Source of the DNA: Apodospora peruviana | Taxonomy: Eukaryota; Ascomycota; Sordariomycetes; Sordariales; Lasiosphaeriaceae | Length of the DNA stretch: 64,000 nucleotides | Direction: 5' to 3' | Assembly (NCBI GenBank): GCA_033439685.1 | Contig: JAUEDM010000004.1 | Span: forward strand, 3,286,001-3,350,000 | Shown here: positions 10,934 to 22,233 of the stretch, one piece after another | How the letters are laid out: each line of letters starts with the position of its first letter | Numbering within the stretch: the stretch's first letter is position 1 | Notes under the pieces: generated by a model | What the model saw: only the letters and a program-made list of their open reading frames with translations | Databases searched by the model: none | What the model was told of the DNA's origin: nothing | Program-made: the position numbers and the translations under genes

Positions 10934-12454
10934 ATGAAGTACGAAGCTGCATTGGCTGCCCTGGTGGGCGTGGCGTCTGCTCGTGAGATTAATCTCTACT
11001 CGAGGCACGTTGCCAAGCGCGAGGTTCCTCAGGAGCATTCGCACGAGCCAATCGTCCAGGCCGTCAACGTCGCGTTGAAGCTGGATAATCCTCTCGAGAT
11101 CCAAGACGCCATCTTTGCTCTCTTGGGCAACAAGGCTGCTGCGGAAGGTGCGCCGAATGTCGACAACCTCGACTGCCTGCAACAGATCGTTGCCGACCAA
11201 GCCTTTACCAACTCCAAGGCCGCCGGCGATGTTGACGGCCAGATCAACGCCATCCTGTTTCGCGCTCTTGAGCGCAACACCGGCTCGGTCGGCTTGGCTA
11301 GCGTCCTCTGCAATCAAGTTGCCGTCAACCCCGAGATCGCTGCCATCACCCAGCACCAGGACCCTGCGTCTGCCGAAGGCATTGCTGGCAACGCGGATAT
11401 CGAGCTCGCGGTTGCGATTCAAATCTCTCTTCTCGGTGGTGACCCCACTCTTGCGCTCAACAGCGCGACCTTCCCCCCTGGCGAGGTGAGCAGGTTCCGA
11501 TCGAAATACCACAAAGCTGGAATGCTAACAAAACTTGTTTAGCTGGGCGACCCGACCGGTGCGGGCAACACATGCGACGACGCCAATGACCCGGCTGGCT
11601 GCATCTTCACCCTCAACCTCTTGACCCCTGCCGTCGATGAGGCTCAGATCCTGGCCGCTGTCGCTGGTCAGGCTGGTGCAGGTGCGGGTGCGGCTGCTGC
11701 CGCGGGTAACGCCGCTGATGCTGGTGCTGCCGGTAAGCTATTTTATCACTTCTAATCTTCCCATGTGCTTGTTGCTGACTGATAAGCATGTGCAGCTGGT
11801 GCCGCCGCCGGTGCCGCTGATGTTGCTGATGCCGCCGGTGCCGCCGATGCTGCCGATGCCGCTGCCAACGTCAACGTCCAGGCAGGTGCTACCGCCACGG
11901 TCAACATCCAGATCTTCACCGGAGATCTTGGCGGCCCCGCTCCCGCGGTTGTCAGCAGTGCCGCCGAGCGTCCTTTTGAGGTCAACGGTGCCACCTTCTT
12001 GAACTCTGGCGCTGCCCTTCAGCGCTCGTGCGCCATCCAGAAGAATGCCTGCGCCAACGCTGCCAACTCCGGCCAACTTGAAGGTGGCAGCCAGCAGTGC
12101 GACGCCCAGGAGAAGGCCTGTCTCGCAGCCAGCGCCGCCAAGGTCCGCCGCTTCGCGAAGGCTCGTCGCCAGGCTTCCCTCGACTTTGGCAGCTGTGGCA
12201 GCCCTGCTATCCAGTTTGCTGAGGGTCTCGACGGACGCAAGGAGGCGAGCTTCCAGAATGTCAATGATGCCGACTTTAACCACGGCTCCGCCCTTAACAT
12301 CGCCATCATTGCCGACTTCACTTGCCAGAGGCTCGACAGCTCGTGTGCTGCCCCTGCTGATACGGTCCAGGCTTGCGAAGGCGCGGCTGCTGCTGCCAAG
12401 GCTGCCACAGGCCAGGCTGCTGCTGATGCGTTCAACCAGGCTTTGGGTGCTTAA
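10934..12454 (+). CDS. Secreted alanine-rich, cell-wall-type protein of unknown function
   Basis: Exons 10934-11485, 11543-11732 and 11796-12454 encode about 466 residues. The N-terminus is a clear signal peptide (about residues 1-17, 'MKYEAALAALVGVASAR'). A Lys-Arg at about residues 28-29 could be a Kex2 site. The middle is an Ala/Gly/Asp low-complexity stretch of repeated GCC/GCT-type codons. The C-terminal 100 residues ('GSCGSPAIQFAEGLDGRKE', then a Cys-containing stretch) look like a conserved module found in secreted proteins of filamentous ascomycetes, from memory. There is no C-terminal hydrophobic tail, so a GPI anchor is unlikely. Codon use is strongly biased to C-ending codons, which with the promoter suggests high expression. 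Its biochemical role is unknown; a structural wall or spore-surface role is inference. Confidence 0.8.
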
Positions 12455-13205
12455 GGGACTTTTGTAGTTAGTTAGGTGCCTACCTTACTTTTGAGGGTTA
12501 ATGTTATCCTCGGGGGGGTTGTAGCCTTTCTTTTAGGAACGAATGACGTGAATGACTAGTTTGGATTTGGGACCTGGTTTTCTCTGTTTTCTTTTTTCTC
12601 CTTCATCCCTTTTGTTTCTTTTACGCACACGGTTTGGCGTTGAGAGGTCATCAACCTGTGAGATTTACAAGGGGATTTCCCTAAATATCAGATTGTATAC
12701 TGTACACCGCGCGTCAAGGCAATACCAGGTGCGAGCTAGGGTAGTGGTGTGATGGATATTTCTGTTTGTACTTTACAATTTTTTCTACGTCGGTTATAAT
12801 CCGATACATCATGGATTCTGGTAAAAGAGGTTGATGTAATAGGAGGTGGTGGTTGAACGAAAAGATAATGGAAAAGGGGGGAGAGAAGTTTTACTCTGTC
12901 CATTTTGAATTGCTTGTTTCCGAATCAGTGAGGCTTCCATGTCGTTCAGAGTAGCAGTCCCAGCTCGTACCGGACGGTCTATTGATCGTGTATAAACGGA
13001 AGCTCTTGCCTAGTAGTAGGCTCCCCCTTGCACCATTCCATGGTAAATACCAAGGTAGTTTATACCCCCTACGAACAAGGGCCCCAGAGACTTCTTTATG
13101 GTCGATTTCCAAGGCCTATCGGGCTATTTTTTTTATATGGAATGTACACTATTTATCTTTGAATGGTGTACCTCTCATATAGCTCGCTATCCATCCCGAT
13201 TCCAT
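12455..13205. other. Convergent 3' interval
   Basis: Lies between the secreted-protein gene (+) and the HET-domain gene (-). It contains their presumed 3' UTRs and a locally A+T-rich stretch near 13105-13165. No gene or repeat family recognised. Confidence 0.3.
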
Positions 13206-15167
13206 TCAGATGGAATGATGAACCATTAGCCGTGGCACAGGCGGGATCACAACCGCCGGTTCGACAAAATTTAGGATGGCATGATAAATGTGCTTCGGCG
13301 TCTTGCGGATCTTGACCGAGAGCGCCAGCATAGTGCTACTTGCCAAAGCAAAGTGCCAGGCATATCTCGGCGAGAGGCTGTCCCCAGAAGGCAGACTATC
13401 AACAAGATCCGCCTCGAAGCCAACATCGAGCGCTTTAGGTCCTTGGACAATGCCCACTTGGATCCATTGTTTTCCCCTCGGCTGCTCTCTATTCTTCACC
13501 AATGTGAAGATCAAAAGGAAAGATAATGTATGGTCGGTCTTGTGATAAAACGCCATCGCCCTGCCCGTGCCGGTGCGATGTAACGAGAAGGACGGCTGCA
13601 TCCGGAACGTAGCGTAGTCAGTCGTCTCGCCCCATCGCTCGAGGTACCAGCAGCCGGCGGCGTTGTTGGCCATGGCCGGGATGGTGTAGGCCAGCTCGTA
13701 GGGCAGGTCGGCGAGGTTATCAGGTAGACGGACCATGCATTTGGTCCAGTTTGGGAGGGGCGGCTGCTGTAGGACCTCGGTGCCGGAGAGAGCCGCGTGG
13801 AGGGTCTGGACCCGCGAGCGGAATAGAGTCGGCTCTGGGATGAGGAACCTGCTGGGGAAGTGGACCCGTTTCATGAGGCCGTCCGCATCGAGGCAGAGAG
13901 TGATGCCGACTGTATACTCTTCGTTGTTTCCGTCGCGCTTGGTGCAGCCGTCAAGCATGGTCAGCACGACGGTCCGGCCTTTGTGTCGCAGGAAGCCGTA
14001 GTCGAACTCACGGAACGGACGCTCGTGCGTATATAACTCGCCGACGTCTCGGGGGAAGTGGATGAAGTCTGCTACACCATCATTGTCGACATTCGTCGTA
14101 TCATGATCCTGAGCAGCTCCATCCCCATTGATCTCGTCGTCCGTAACATCCCAGTACTCCTTAAACACCATCGGCACGCCACGGCCAGAACGAGGCGGCT
14201 CCATCACCCCTGCCTCCATCCGCAGCGAAAACCCAATAATATCATGACAAACATTCCTGTTCAACTGGTTATCCTCCTCCGGCGACGTGGTCATCTCAAA
14301 ACTCAGCGGCCCCCACTCCACGCTCCCGCAGTCCTCAAACATGGCCGGCGCCGGCGCAAGCACACCCTCCAACACACCATGCGAGTCTGGCGACGCCCAC
14401 GTAAGGATACTTCTGTCAGTCGACTGCCTCATGATCTCGAGCTGCAGCCGCTTGAAGGCCTTTCGGCCCTCGCCGTACAGCAGGGGCATGTTAACATCAA
14501 ATAAACCCATCAGGCAGTACGCCTCGTCCTCGACGCGCGTCGTGTTGCGCGCCGACGCCCACGACATGCGCTGGGCCACGCTGTACTGCGCCGGAGACCT
14601 TTCCAACTTCAGTACTGCTTCATCGATCCCCGTGATTTCTGTGATTTCCGGACTCAGGGTCTCACGCGTGCCAATCTCATCCCACGAGCTGTCGCAAAAT
14701 ACTACCTCCAGCGGCGCCAGAAGTTCCTGCAGCGTCCAGCCCCGCGTAAACCACCTGCTATTGCTCAGAGTCGCTTTGTGCCGTAATCTATCATCATCTA
14801 CGACCAACCCGTACTCCGCAATAGCGAGGGATGACACGTCGCTGAGAAAGGCGTAACAGACCTCTGCGTCCTGGTACCATTTGAACATGGAGTTGATCGC
14901 CTCGGACAGCTCGGCGCTTGAGGATTTGTCGATGCAGCACGTGTCGATCCAGACGTATCTGTACCCTTCGCTGCGCGCTTTGGCGCAGCAACCGAGGATT
15001 TTGGAAAAACCCTGTCTGTTCTCAGAGATCCCGGTGTGCTGCATCATGTCCTGGAAGCTGACCTCATCGTCACCCCATGTGTGCGAGAGGATGGCGTACG
15101 AGGCTTTTGGTCCGCCGTCGCCGTCGAACTGTTCGAGCTGGAGCGTTTCGGTGTTGAGGAGGCGCAT
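13206..15167 (-). CDS. HET-domain (heterokaryon incompatibility) protein
   Basis: A single-exon frame of 653 residues. I chose the ATG at 15167 because family members start with 'MRLLNTETLQLEQF'; the frame is open further upstream but without another ATG. The HET domain covers roughly residues 25-165 and shows its usual blocks: 'YAILSHTWG' near the N-terminus, 'YVWIDTCCIDK' in the middle, then a 'SRWFTRGWTLQELLAP' block. HET domains trigger cell death on non-self recognition during hyphal fusion, acting as TIR-related effector domains. The remaining 450 residues have no NACHT, WD40 or ankyrin partner domain that I can see, so this is the common stand-alone HET type. Whether it acts in allorecognition in this species cannot be told from sequence. 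Confidence 0.9.
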   Translation of the reverse strand: MRLLNTETLQLEQFDGDGGPKASYAILSHTWGDDEVSFQDMMQHTGISENRQGFSKILGCCAKARSEGYRYVWIDTCCIDKSSSAELSEAINSMFKWYQDAEVCYAFLSDVSSLAIAEYGLVVDDDRLRHKATLSNSRWFTRGWTLQELLAPLEVVFCDSSWDEIGTRETLSPEITEITGIDEAVLKLERSPAQYSVAQRMSWASARNTTRVEDEAYCLMGLFDVNMPLLYGEGRKAFKRLQLEIMRQSTDRSILTWASPDSHGVLEGVLAPAPAMFEDCGSVEWGPLSFEMTTSPEEDNQLNRNVCHDIIGFSLRMEAGVMEPPRSGRGVPMVFKEYWDVTDDEINGDGAAQDHDTTNVDNDGVADFIHFPRDVGELYTHERPFREFDYGFLRHKGRTVVLTMLDGCTKRDGNNEEYTVGITLCLDADGLMKRVHFPSRFLIPEPTLFRSRVQTLHAALSGTEVLQQPPLPNWTKCMVRLPDNLADLPYELAYTIPAMANNAAGCWYLERWGETTDYATFRMQPSFSLHRTGTGRAMAFYHKTDHTLSFLLIFTLVKNREQPRGKQWIQVGIVQGPKALDVGFEADLVDSLPSGDSLSPRYAWHFALASSTMLALSVKIRKTPKHIYHAILNFVEPAVVIPPVPRLMVHHSI

Positions 15168-15836
15168 GTTGTTGTTGTTGACATCACTTTTGAAAGGATG
15201 TAATTGAGGATATATAGGTCCCCTGGTCCGGTTCAACGATGTGTGGATGGTATCGCCGGCAACTATAAGACTGATAATTAGTTCTTTGTGAGTGGCAGAT
15301 CTGAGTTGGGTACATGTAGCTTACCAAGCTTGAGGAAGTGATATTTCTCCAAACGTTCAACGCGTAAGCGTAGTGAAGGATTCTACCAAGTTGCCATTAC
15401 TGAGACACCTGAGCAACTAGCTCTATGTCCGTTATTTTCAGTCTGCCCTGAGAAATATGTTTAACTTTGCTGAAGCCAGACATAAATGTTTGAAGGTGGA
15501 ACTGTGGTTGATCGATCTGGCCGCCAGTGCGGGGAAATCGTCAATTTGGACTCTGGAAGGAATACGGAAAGGATTTGGCGGCTCTGACACAAACCAGTCT
15601 TAGGTGAGCTCAAAATCTTATTAACAAACAGCTTTAACGGCATATGAGAGGTTTACCAATTCAAAAGCATTCGATAACGCACGCCTCCAGAGACGAGAAA
15701 TAATCGTTCATCTTTGTCATTGCTTCTGTCATATTCATCTACTCACCATATCCATCATAAACGTTTATATGAATCTATTATCAATCTGATAGCATGAAAC
15801 CCCAAGAAAAGATATCACTCCTTCCCATACACATCC
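15168..15836. other. Intergenic between HET and R3H genes
   Basis: Promoter side of the HET gene and 3' side of the R3H-associated gene. A TATA-like 'gatatatag' (minus strand 'ctatatatc') lies close before the HET start. Nothing else recognised. Confidence 0.3.
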
Positions 15837-17210
15837 TCAAAACATCTCCCACAACGGCGGCGGGAGCACCAATCGCACCGCCGGAGTCGGAGGATGTTTA
15901 GCATGGCGCTGAGCAGTCAAATGCTTGACGCCGACATAGACAACCCGTCGAACAGGATTATCCAGCGTCACAGACCTCGAATCGAGCCCATAGTAATCCG
16001 AGATGGAGTGCGTAAGCCAGCGCCTGTTGATACGACACAAAAGACTCTGTGAGCAAATCCAAATGTAACAAAAACAGTTTGCAAGGAATAGGGGGGAAAG
16101 AAACGTACTTGAAGGCCCCAGTCTCGTCGTCTCCCAACGAGTCGAGCACTATGCCCGGCTCAGCCGGCTGCTTTCCTTCAGTCTCCCGACGCGCCGCCTT
16201 CTTCCACCCTTTGCCATCATGCATGCTGCCATTGCGACCGACAAACACAATCTCCTCGTCTTCCGAGTCCATCTCATCACTACTGCTCTTGTGCTGTTCA
16301 TCATCATCTCGCTGCTGGAACCCGGCGCGCTCAACCATAAACTTCCTCACCGGCTCCTCGAGCACGCGCAGCCACGACTTGACCGCGGGCGTCCTTTTCG
16401 CCGTGGCTCGCAAGTCCTTGGGCACCTTGCCTACGTCGGCCCTCGCGTGCACGCTGGCACCCGACACGGTAGTGGTGGTGGTGGTGGTGGTCGTCGTCGT
16501 CGTCGGGGCGACAGTAATCCTTTTGCGATGCAGCGTAAACGCGGCCTTGCGCTCCTCGACACGCTGACGCAACCCTCTGTCCCAGTACTGCGCCAATTGG
16601 TATGGCACTGTCCCGTGCACCGGGTAGGTCGGGTGGACTTGCCAATCGGTCGGCAGGGGCGGCTGCACGTTGGGGACGTGGAGGAGGTGATCTATACGAT
16701 CAACCACAATGAATCCAGTTACTTAACAAGAAGCTAGGTAAAGTGGTAAGTCATACCATTCTCCCACCGCCGGCGCTGCCGACTGCCCTCCTTGCCCTTC
16801 TGTAGCGCATCGCGCTTCTTCATGCTATCGCGCCGGGACGGTGGCCGGCGCGGCGGCGTGACGTTCGTGCCATAGAATGCGTTATCGCCGTTGTCAAATA
16901 CGACTCCCGGTAACTTCAAACCACTGCTTCTGCCAGTGGTGGTGTTATCAGTAGCGGTAGCACCGTGGGAACCGTCGAGCGGGATGGACAAAGCGCTGCC
17001 CGTGCCGAGGGCAATGGGCGCTATGTTGAGCGATTCGAGCGCCGAGACCGTCCAGGCCTCAATATCGACGGTGGCGGTCGAGGCGTTGGATACCGTGTGC
17101 TGGTGCAGCGAACCATGATTACCGCCAGAGGCAATTGGCTGCTGCTGTTGAGAGGAGCCGGCGGTGCCGTCCTCCGAGGATGGGGCAGGGACAAGCTTGG
17201 TGACAGCCAT
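15837..17210 (-). CDS. R3H-associated N-terminal domain protein with C-terminal R3H-like motif
   Basis: Minus-strand exons 17210-16757, 16691-16109 and 16044-15837 give about 414 residues. The first junction rebuilds 'RRRWENDHLLHVPNVQPPLP' across a 65-nt intron, which matches the R3H-associated N-terminal domain. The last exon encodes 'RRWLTHSISDYYGLDSRSV', with the R-x3-H core and a spacing like R3H single-stranded nucleic-acid binding motifs. A nucleic-acid-associated role is therefore inferred. Residues coded near 16470-16505 form a run of 12 Thr from a trinucleotide repeat. The second intron must end at a GAG acceptor (16047-16045) to keep the R3H frame. The adjacent CAG, 2 nt earlier, would shift the frame to an early stop. 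The start at 17210 is the first ATG in frame. Confidence 0.75.
16470..16505 (-). repeat. Trinucleotide repeat encoding poly-threonine
   Basis: Plus strand reads as tandem GTG/GGT then CGT/GTC triplets. On the coding (minus) strand it encodes about 12 consecutive Thr residues inside the R3H-associated protein. Such repeats are prone to length change between isolates. Confidence 0.85.
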
Positions 17211-18190
17211 CTTTCGTTGCCGCACAGCGCGCTACTGCTAGTTGTTACGTCCTTAGCTCCCTCGAAAGGTTAGTTATCCCTCCCGGGCAACGGTGATTTC
17301 TTGTGTGTCAGATGAAGAAGGTGAAGCGAGGTGTTGCCTGGTGGTGCGCGGAATCGGAGATAAGGGCTTCCCGTTCTCTATCTCTCTGGAGGCGACACCG
17401 CGTAAAGTGGAAACCGGGTTCGTCAAGGTAAGGTACCTACCAGAAAACGAAAGAAGACAATGGTAAGAAAATAGACCCAAATTCTCAAACAATCATGCTT
17501 GATGAGGATCTTCACCAAACGATCAAACACACAAGGGTGTGAAAAGCAGAAAAGAACATAGTACTGGAGTGTGAAGCAAGTGAAGTCATGACCCATCGAC
17601 TTTCCAGGCCCTGCACTCTTGAACTCCCACGGCGAGAGCCGGGGAAAGCTCGAGCTCCAGGTGAATGAGTCAGGTGTCCGGCCAATAAGCTGCCTAGCAC
17701 AGAACACGCCTGCAGTCCGGGGATCACTGGCGATGTGGGGGGTTAGAGGTTGTCTACCAACAGTACAAGGGTGGTCTGGCACGTCTACTCACTTATCGCC
17801 CCCAGAACCAAGATGCAACGTCTACAACAGCAAAGATACTATTTCTTTAGATAAGTAGGTTGGTATACAAGGCTATATAGGCATTTGTTAAGAATATTTA
17901 TAAAAATGAACAAAGTGTGAAAATCGAACCGTGGTATCCTTTAGAAACCCCCTGAAAACTCCAACCAGGTAACTAACCTAAACAAAAGAAGAGATATTTC
18001 TTATCCTTCGCCTGCCCATCCAAAATATCCCATCTTAAATATATAATTATCCTTCCTGCCTCCCGCCAAAGAGAAAATGACCCTGTCCCAGCCAGGCCAG
18101 GCCGCCAAGAGAGCCCATACCAGATTAGAGACGGGGAGGATTAGCTTGAACAATCTGCTCCAGACATATAGCTAGACGCAATCACCTTGC
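17211..18190. other. Intergenic between R3H and PAN genes
   Basis: Promoter of the R3H-associated gene on the left and 3' region of the PAN-domain gene on the right. Frames of up to 119 codons exist but have no recognisable product. Confidence 0.3.
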
Positions 18191-19756
18191 TCATGACCAT
18201 CTATTCTGCCCCAAGCCATTCATACTATTCCTCAGCTCCAGCTTCCCCGCCTTGAGATCATACACAGGTGTACTATCCCTGTTACCTTTCTCACCGCTCT
18301 CCTCAATATCATCCAATCTCTCCATGCCCTGACCACTAGGCTTAAAAAACCCAACCACGCTCCCTCTCAGTCCCCCGGTGGCCGCAGCCGGTTGTCTCGT
18401 CCCAGACACCTCGGAGAAGTTGCCCATCATCTTGCTCCGACTCGACCGGATCGGCGACGGCAGCCATGTGGTAAACAGGCTCGACACAGGCGATGGGCGG
18501 GAGATATTGTTGTTGCTTGAGCTGCCACTGCTGGTACCGAATCCGCGACCGCCGCGCCGTCGCTTGATCATGATGAAGGAGAGCACAATCAGGACGAGCG
18601 CGGCGATGCTCCCCACTACTGGGGCGGCGATCCACGCGTTGGAGGAACCGTCACCACTTGAGGGGGGAGTGGTGCTGTCTAGAGCTGCTGAGCCGGTTGC
18701 GCCGGAGACGACACTGCTGCTGATGGTGCTCGTGGCGGAAAGTTCGATACCACCGGCGCCGTTCTGATCGACCGAGGTTGCTGACGGAATAAGGCTGTCT
18801 GTAAGCGGAAGACTGCCATCACCACCAGCCTCGGGAGCTGGGGTGGCCGCTGAGGGAGCAGCAGCAGCATCGGAACCCGCAGTCGGATCAGCTGCGGGGG
18901 CCGCAGGCACCGGAACACCCGTCGTGCCACCCGGAGGCGTGAAGAAGACCGCTCCTCCTCCGCCTCCTGCTGTCGAGGGTGCAGGCACTGGGATGGTAGC
19001 GACGCCCGGGTCTGAGGCGGGAGGTGCAGCAACTGTCGACGCGACTGGCGCCACCGAAACAGGCGCAGCAGTGGTAGGGGCCGCTGGGGCAGGAGTAGCA
19101 GGCACCGCGCCGGCACCGGTGCCCGGGTCGGCCGCGGCGACGGTGCCCACCATGGCCGAGTCGATGCCCAAGTTCGGCGCGACAGCACTAGAATTCGTCA
19201 CGGCCGTCTTGAGGTAGCAGTTCTTAAACCCCTGCGCCTGGCTTGCGTCGAACGAGATCGCAGCACACCCATTCGTGCCCGCGCACTGGCCCATGCAGTC
19301 CTGGAAGGTCGGGGCAAAGTTCTGGCTTATGTCGAACCCGGCGATGATGGTCCCGCACATGGTGTTGAAGTTCGTACTGAGTGCGGTCTGGGAGCCGCCC
19401 AGGGTCGGGCAGTTCGACGTCGCGCCGGGGAACTGGGCTACGGCGGCGTCGAAGCGCCGTGCGGGACGAGACCTGTCGGTTCGGATATTGTTCTTGAGCA
19501 GACACCGGTTCTCGTTGAACGAGATGCCCTCGCACTTTGGGTGGAACGACGAGCAGAGGTCAAGGCAGGCGTTAAAGTCGAAGGCGTCGGGCCTGTTTAT
19601 GACATCTCCGTCGACGTTTGTATTGCACAGCAAGGTGAACTTCTGGTCGGCCCCAACCGTCGTCCCATTGCTTTGGGGACATGGCGCCCCGGCCTGTCTC
19701 GCGTCCAGCTCGTTGGATCTTTTGTCCATGACCATCCCCCGAGGTAGGAGCATCAT
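18191..19756 (-). CDS. PAN/Apple-domain single-pass membrane protein with mucin-like stalk (N-terminus uncertain)
   Basis: From the first ATG in frame this is 521 residues. Two Cys-containing PAN/Apple-type modules follow the N-terminus (the first around 'FTLLCNTNVDGDVI..CLDLCSSFHPKCEGISF', the second around 'CMGQCAGTNGCAAISF'). After them comes a long Ala/Pro/Thr/Ser-rich stalk likely to be O-glycosylated. One membrane helix ('APVVGSIAALVLIVLSFIMI') is followed by a basic stop-transfer 'KRRRGGRG' and a Ser-rich cytoplasmic tail. This is the layout of fungal surface sensor or adhesin-like proteins. A signal peptide is expected but not seen after the ATG at 19756. The frame stays open to at least 19927, so an upstream exon was probably missed. 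Ligand and function are unknown. Confidence 0.75.
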   Translation of the reverse strand: MMLLPRGMVMDKRSNELDARQAGAPCPQSNGTTVGADQKFTLLCNTNVDGDVINRPDAFDFNACLDLCSSFHPKCEGISFNENRCLLKNNIRTDRSRPARRFDAAVAQFPGATSNCPTLGGSQTALSTNFNTMCGTIIAGFDISQNFAPTFQDCMGQCAGTNGCAAISFDASQAQGFKNCYLKTAVTNSSAVAPNLGIDSAMVGTVAAADPGTGAGAVPATPAPAAPTTAAPVSVAPVASTVAAPPASDPGVATIPVPAPSTAGGGGGAVFFTPPGGTTGVPVPAAPAADPTAGSDAAAAPSAATPAPEAGGDGSLPLTDSLIPSATSVDQNGAGGIELSATSTISSSVVSGATGSAALDSTTPPSSGDGSSNAWIAAPVVGSIAALVLIVLSFIMIKRRRGGRGFGTSSGSSSNNNISRPSPVSSLFTTWLPSPIRSSRSKMMGNFSEVSGTRQPAAATGGLRGSVVGFFKPSGQGMERLDDIEESGEKGNRDSTPVYDLKAGKLELRNSMNGLGQNRWS

Positions 19757-22233
19757 CGATCGAAGGCTACAAGTTCGAAAGACTGCCGGCGTCGTAGTGT
19801 TGGTAGTAATGTTATCGTTGTTGTTGGTGATGTAGTTATACTCGTAGGCGATACTTGGATCGCGAAGCAGCCACCTATGGTCAGAAGAAGATGTAGTAGT
19901 ATGATGGAGAAAGCGATAAGTAAACAAAAGACATTACGAAAGCGAGGCAAAGAAAAGAAAGGAGTGTGGGAGCCGCACAGCAGAGACGAAGTTTGCAGAG
20001 GAAAGGAACGAGAACAGGAAGCAAAAAGAGGAAATCTGAAAGATGCTGGGATCAGCCACACTCTTTGTCCTTATACGGAAGCTCCCGTCGTGTCGTCAAC
20101 TTCAGGCAAGGCACATCGCCGAACCAGCAAACACGGCACGAACGGAACGGTCGTGGTGTGGTCAAGCAAAGGTAAGTCGTACGCATATCGACCAGCGCGA
20201 CACCGCTGCAACGACGTGACCTGATCGACTGTCTACATGTGAAAAGCCGGACGATATGCGTGTTTGAAAAGCACGACGAGGCTATTCTGCCTGGCAATCG
20301 GTGGCTGCCCCAAAGGAGGCTGCCCGCAGAGAAGGTGGTACGAACACTGTGGCGGTTAAAGTACCAACATGAGACGGCCAGAGTGACGAGGCTCCGGCTC
20401 AGCTGTTCCAGGTAGGCAGATCATTTTCAGAGACGAAGCACTATTTTCCGCAAACCTCCTACCCGCCCAAACACTGGGAGGCGAGAGAGCGGTAAACAAG
20501 CCAAGAGTTCAAAAGTCCGCATCCCACCCACATCGCATCGCGTAGAAAGCGGCAGACGGGAAAATATCATGTGGCGTTTGAAGTTTGTTGATGTTCGAAT
20601 GGTAAGGAGGCTGGGGCTGGGTTACCGGTGATTTTTGCCGGCGATTTTGTATTTGGGATTGATTCTGACAGCGGGATGGAATCATACTCCTGTCATGAAA
20701 GCGGGAAGGGATACAGCAGCCCAGCGCTGCTACCAGGACAGCGACGAGAATGAGGAGACAGCCTGCAGCGCACTGGCGATGCAGAAATCCCGGCTTCATT
20801 TCGCCTCGCTCCAACGCTCGAACACTCGCTCACACTTCCAACCCGTCCGTCCCCACCATCGCCTCGAAACACAATGGAATCGACTGGATTTCCTAGCTTC
20901 CCCGTTGAAGACAGATCGTGTACAGATCGCATGCGTGTGCCCGACCACCATGGAACTAGACAGGCAGGGAAAGATATCAATATCAAAATAGACACCGGCG
21001 AGACGACAAGTATCCGAGTGTTGAACGACACACAGACAAACTGCGCCTGTGCGCATCGCCTCGCATCAAATGCGTCCCCGCGATTATGTCTGCCTGTTGC
21101 GTCGCTCAGACATCTGGAACAGAAAGAAAGATCAAACGAGAAAAGATTGTCTCTTGACAAGCCCAATAGATTTCCAGGGTCTTCCTCTCTTTTGGACGGT
21201 TGTCAAAGACGGATTCCGAGAATTATGGCGGACGGGAAATGATGAGCAGCTCCGTCCGGCAGTTGCTCCCTACCCGTAGAAAGGCCAAGAAGGAACATCA
21301 GGGTAAGAAAGGCAAAATGCCGATGATGGCAACGATGAAAAGTCCCTGGCGTCGTCGTGTTTCCTCGTGCACTTCAAGGGGTTCCTTGGGATCTGGGCAT
21401 CACATCAGCGTGTGTTGGTGTGGTGGAAGAGAGAGGTCGGGTGATGATGTTTGCGTGTTTGAGAACTGAACTGGCCGTCGGAAACCGGAAACATGACTAA
21501 AATGGGTGGCCAAGCCGCAATGCCATAAATGCATCATGATGTGGGGGCAGCCTAAACCCTAACCCTCTCCCGGCCTCGAAACTGAACTGAACCCCAAGAC
21601 CCCTGAAGTCGAGGAAACCAACCCCGGGCTCGCTCAACCCAGACACCACTCGAGTTGGTTTCGGCAGAAATCTGCTCATGTTTACAAGGGCAGGCCCATG
21701 TTCACATCGAAAGAAGAAGAGAGAGAGATCTTGGTAGTCAGATTCCCCCACAGGTTTCCGTGCCCTCTTCCCCGGACTGTGATCGATCCTCCCCATATTG
21801 TCCGTGCTAGCCAGAGCCGCAGGAGCGACGACCACAAGGAACACCCTCGTTACGGATGTGGAGAGCGCAGTTAGGTGTGGTGGCTTTCCTTGCAAAGACA
21901 TGACTAGGTAGTCAACTGAGACGACATTATACATATTAGCAACAGCGACGTCGCTTATGTGGAAGCTACCCACTCGATTCCCTTTATGCAGCATTAAATC
22001 GCTTTTGATGTTATATACTAGAAACAGCAAGTCAGACAACAAAACCGGCAATGCCAACCCGCGGCTCTACCGGTATCCATATAAACGCCCATCTTTCCCA
22101 TAAACATGCAAACTCACCTTCCATACCCCAAACGCAAACCATGTCATGTACCTCCTTTCACCTAACATATATATAAACAGGCCAACAAATAAACCGTGCA
22201 AAACCCTCAGTATGGAACCACCTTCCTGTTCAA
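19757..22233. other. Gene-poor interval of about 2.4 kb
   Basis: The left part is the promoter, leader and perhaps a missed first exon of the PAN gene; the right part is the 3' region of the PQ-loop gene. A 186-codon minus frame at 21497-22057 has no recognisable domain and I do not call it. A short telomere-like CCCTAA tract at about 21551 is too short to be meaningful. Confidence 0.35.

Noticed and set aside
10874..11512. 212-codon minus-strand frame opposite the secreted-protein gene
   Set aside because: Antisense shadow; the plus-strand gene has signal peptide, introns and promoter.
21551..21566. Telomere-like CCTAAACCCTAACCC tract
   Set aside because: Fewer than three units; common as a promoter motif and not evidence of an internal telomere.
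21497..22057. 186-codon minus-strand frame
   Set aside because: No domain and no splice or promoter support; composition not clearly coding.
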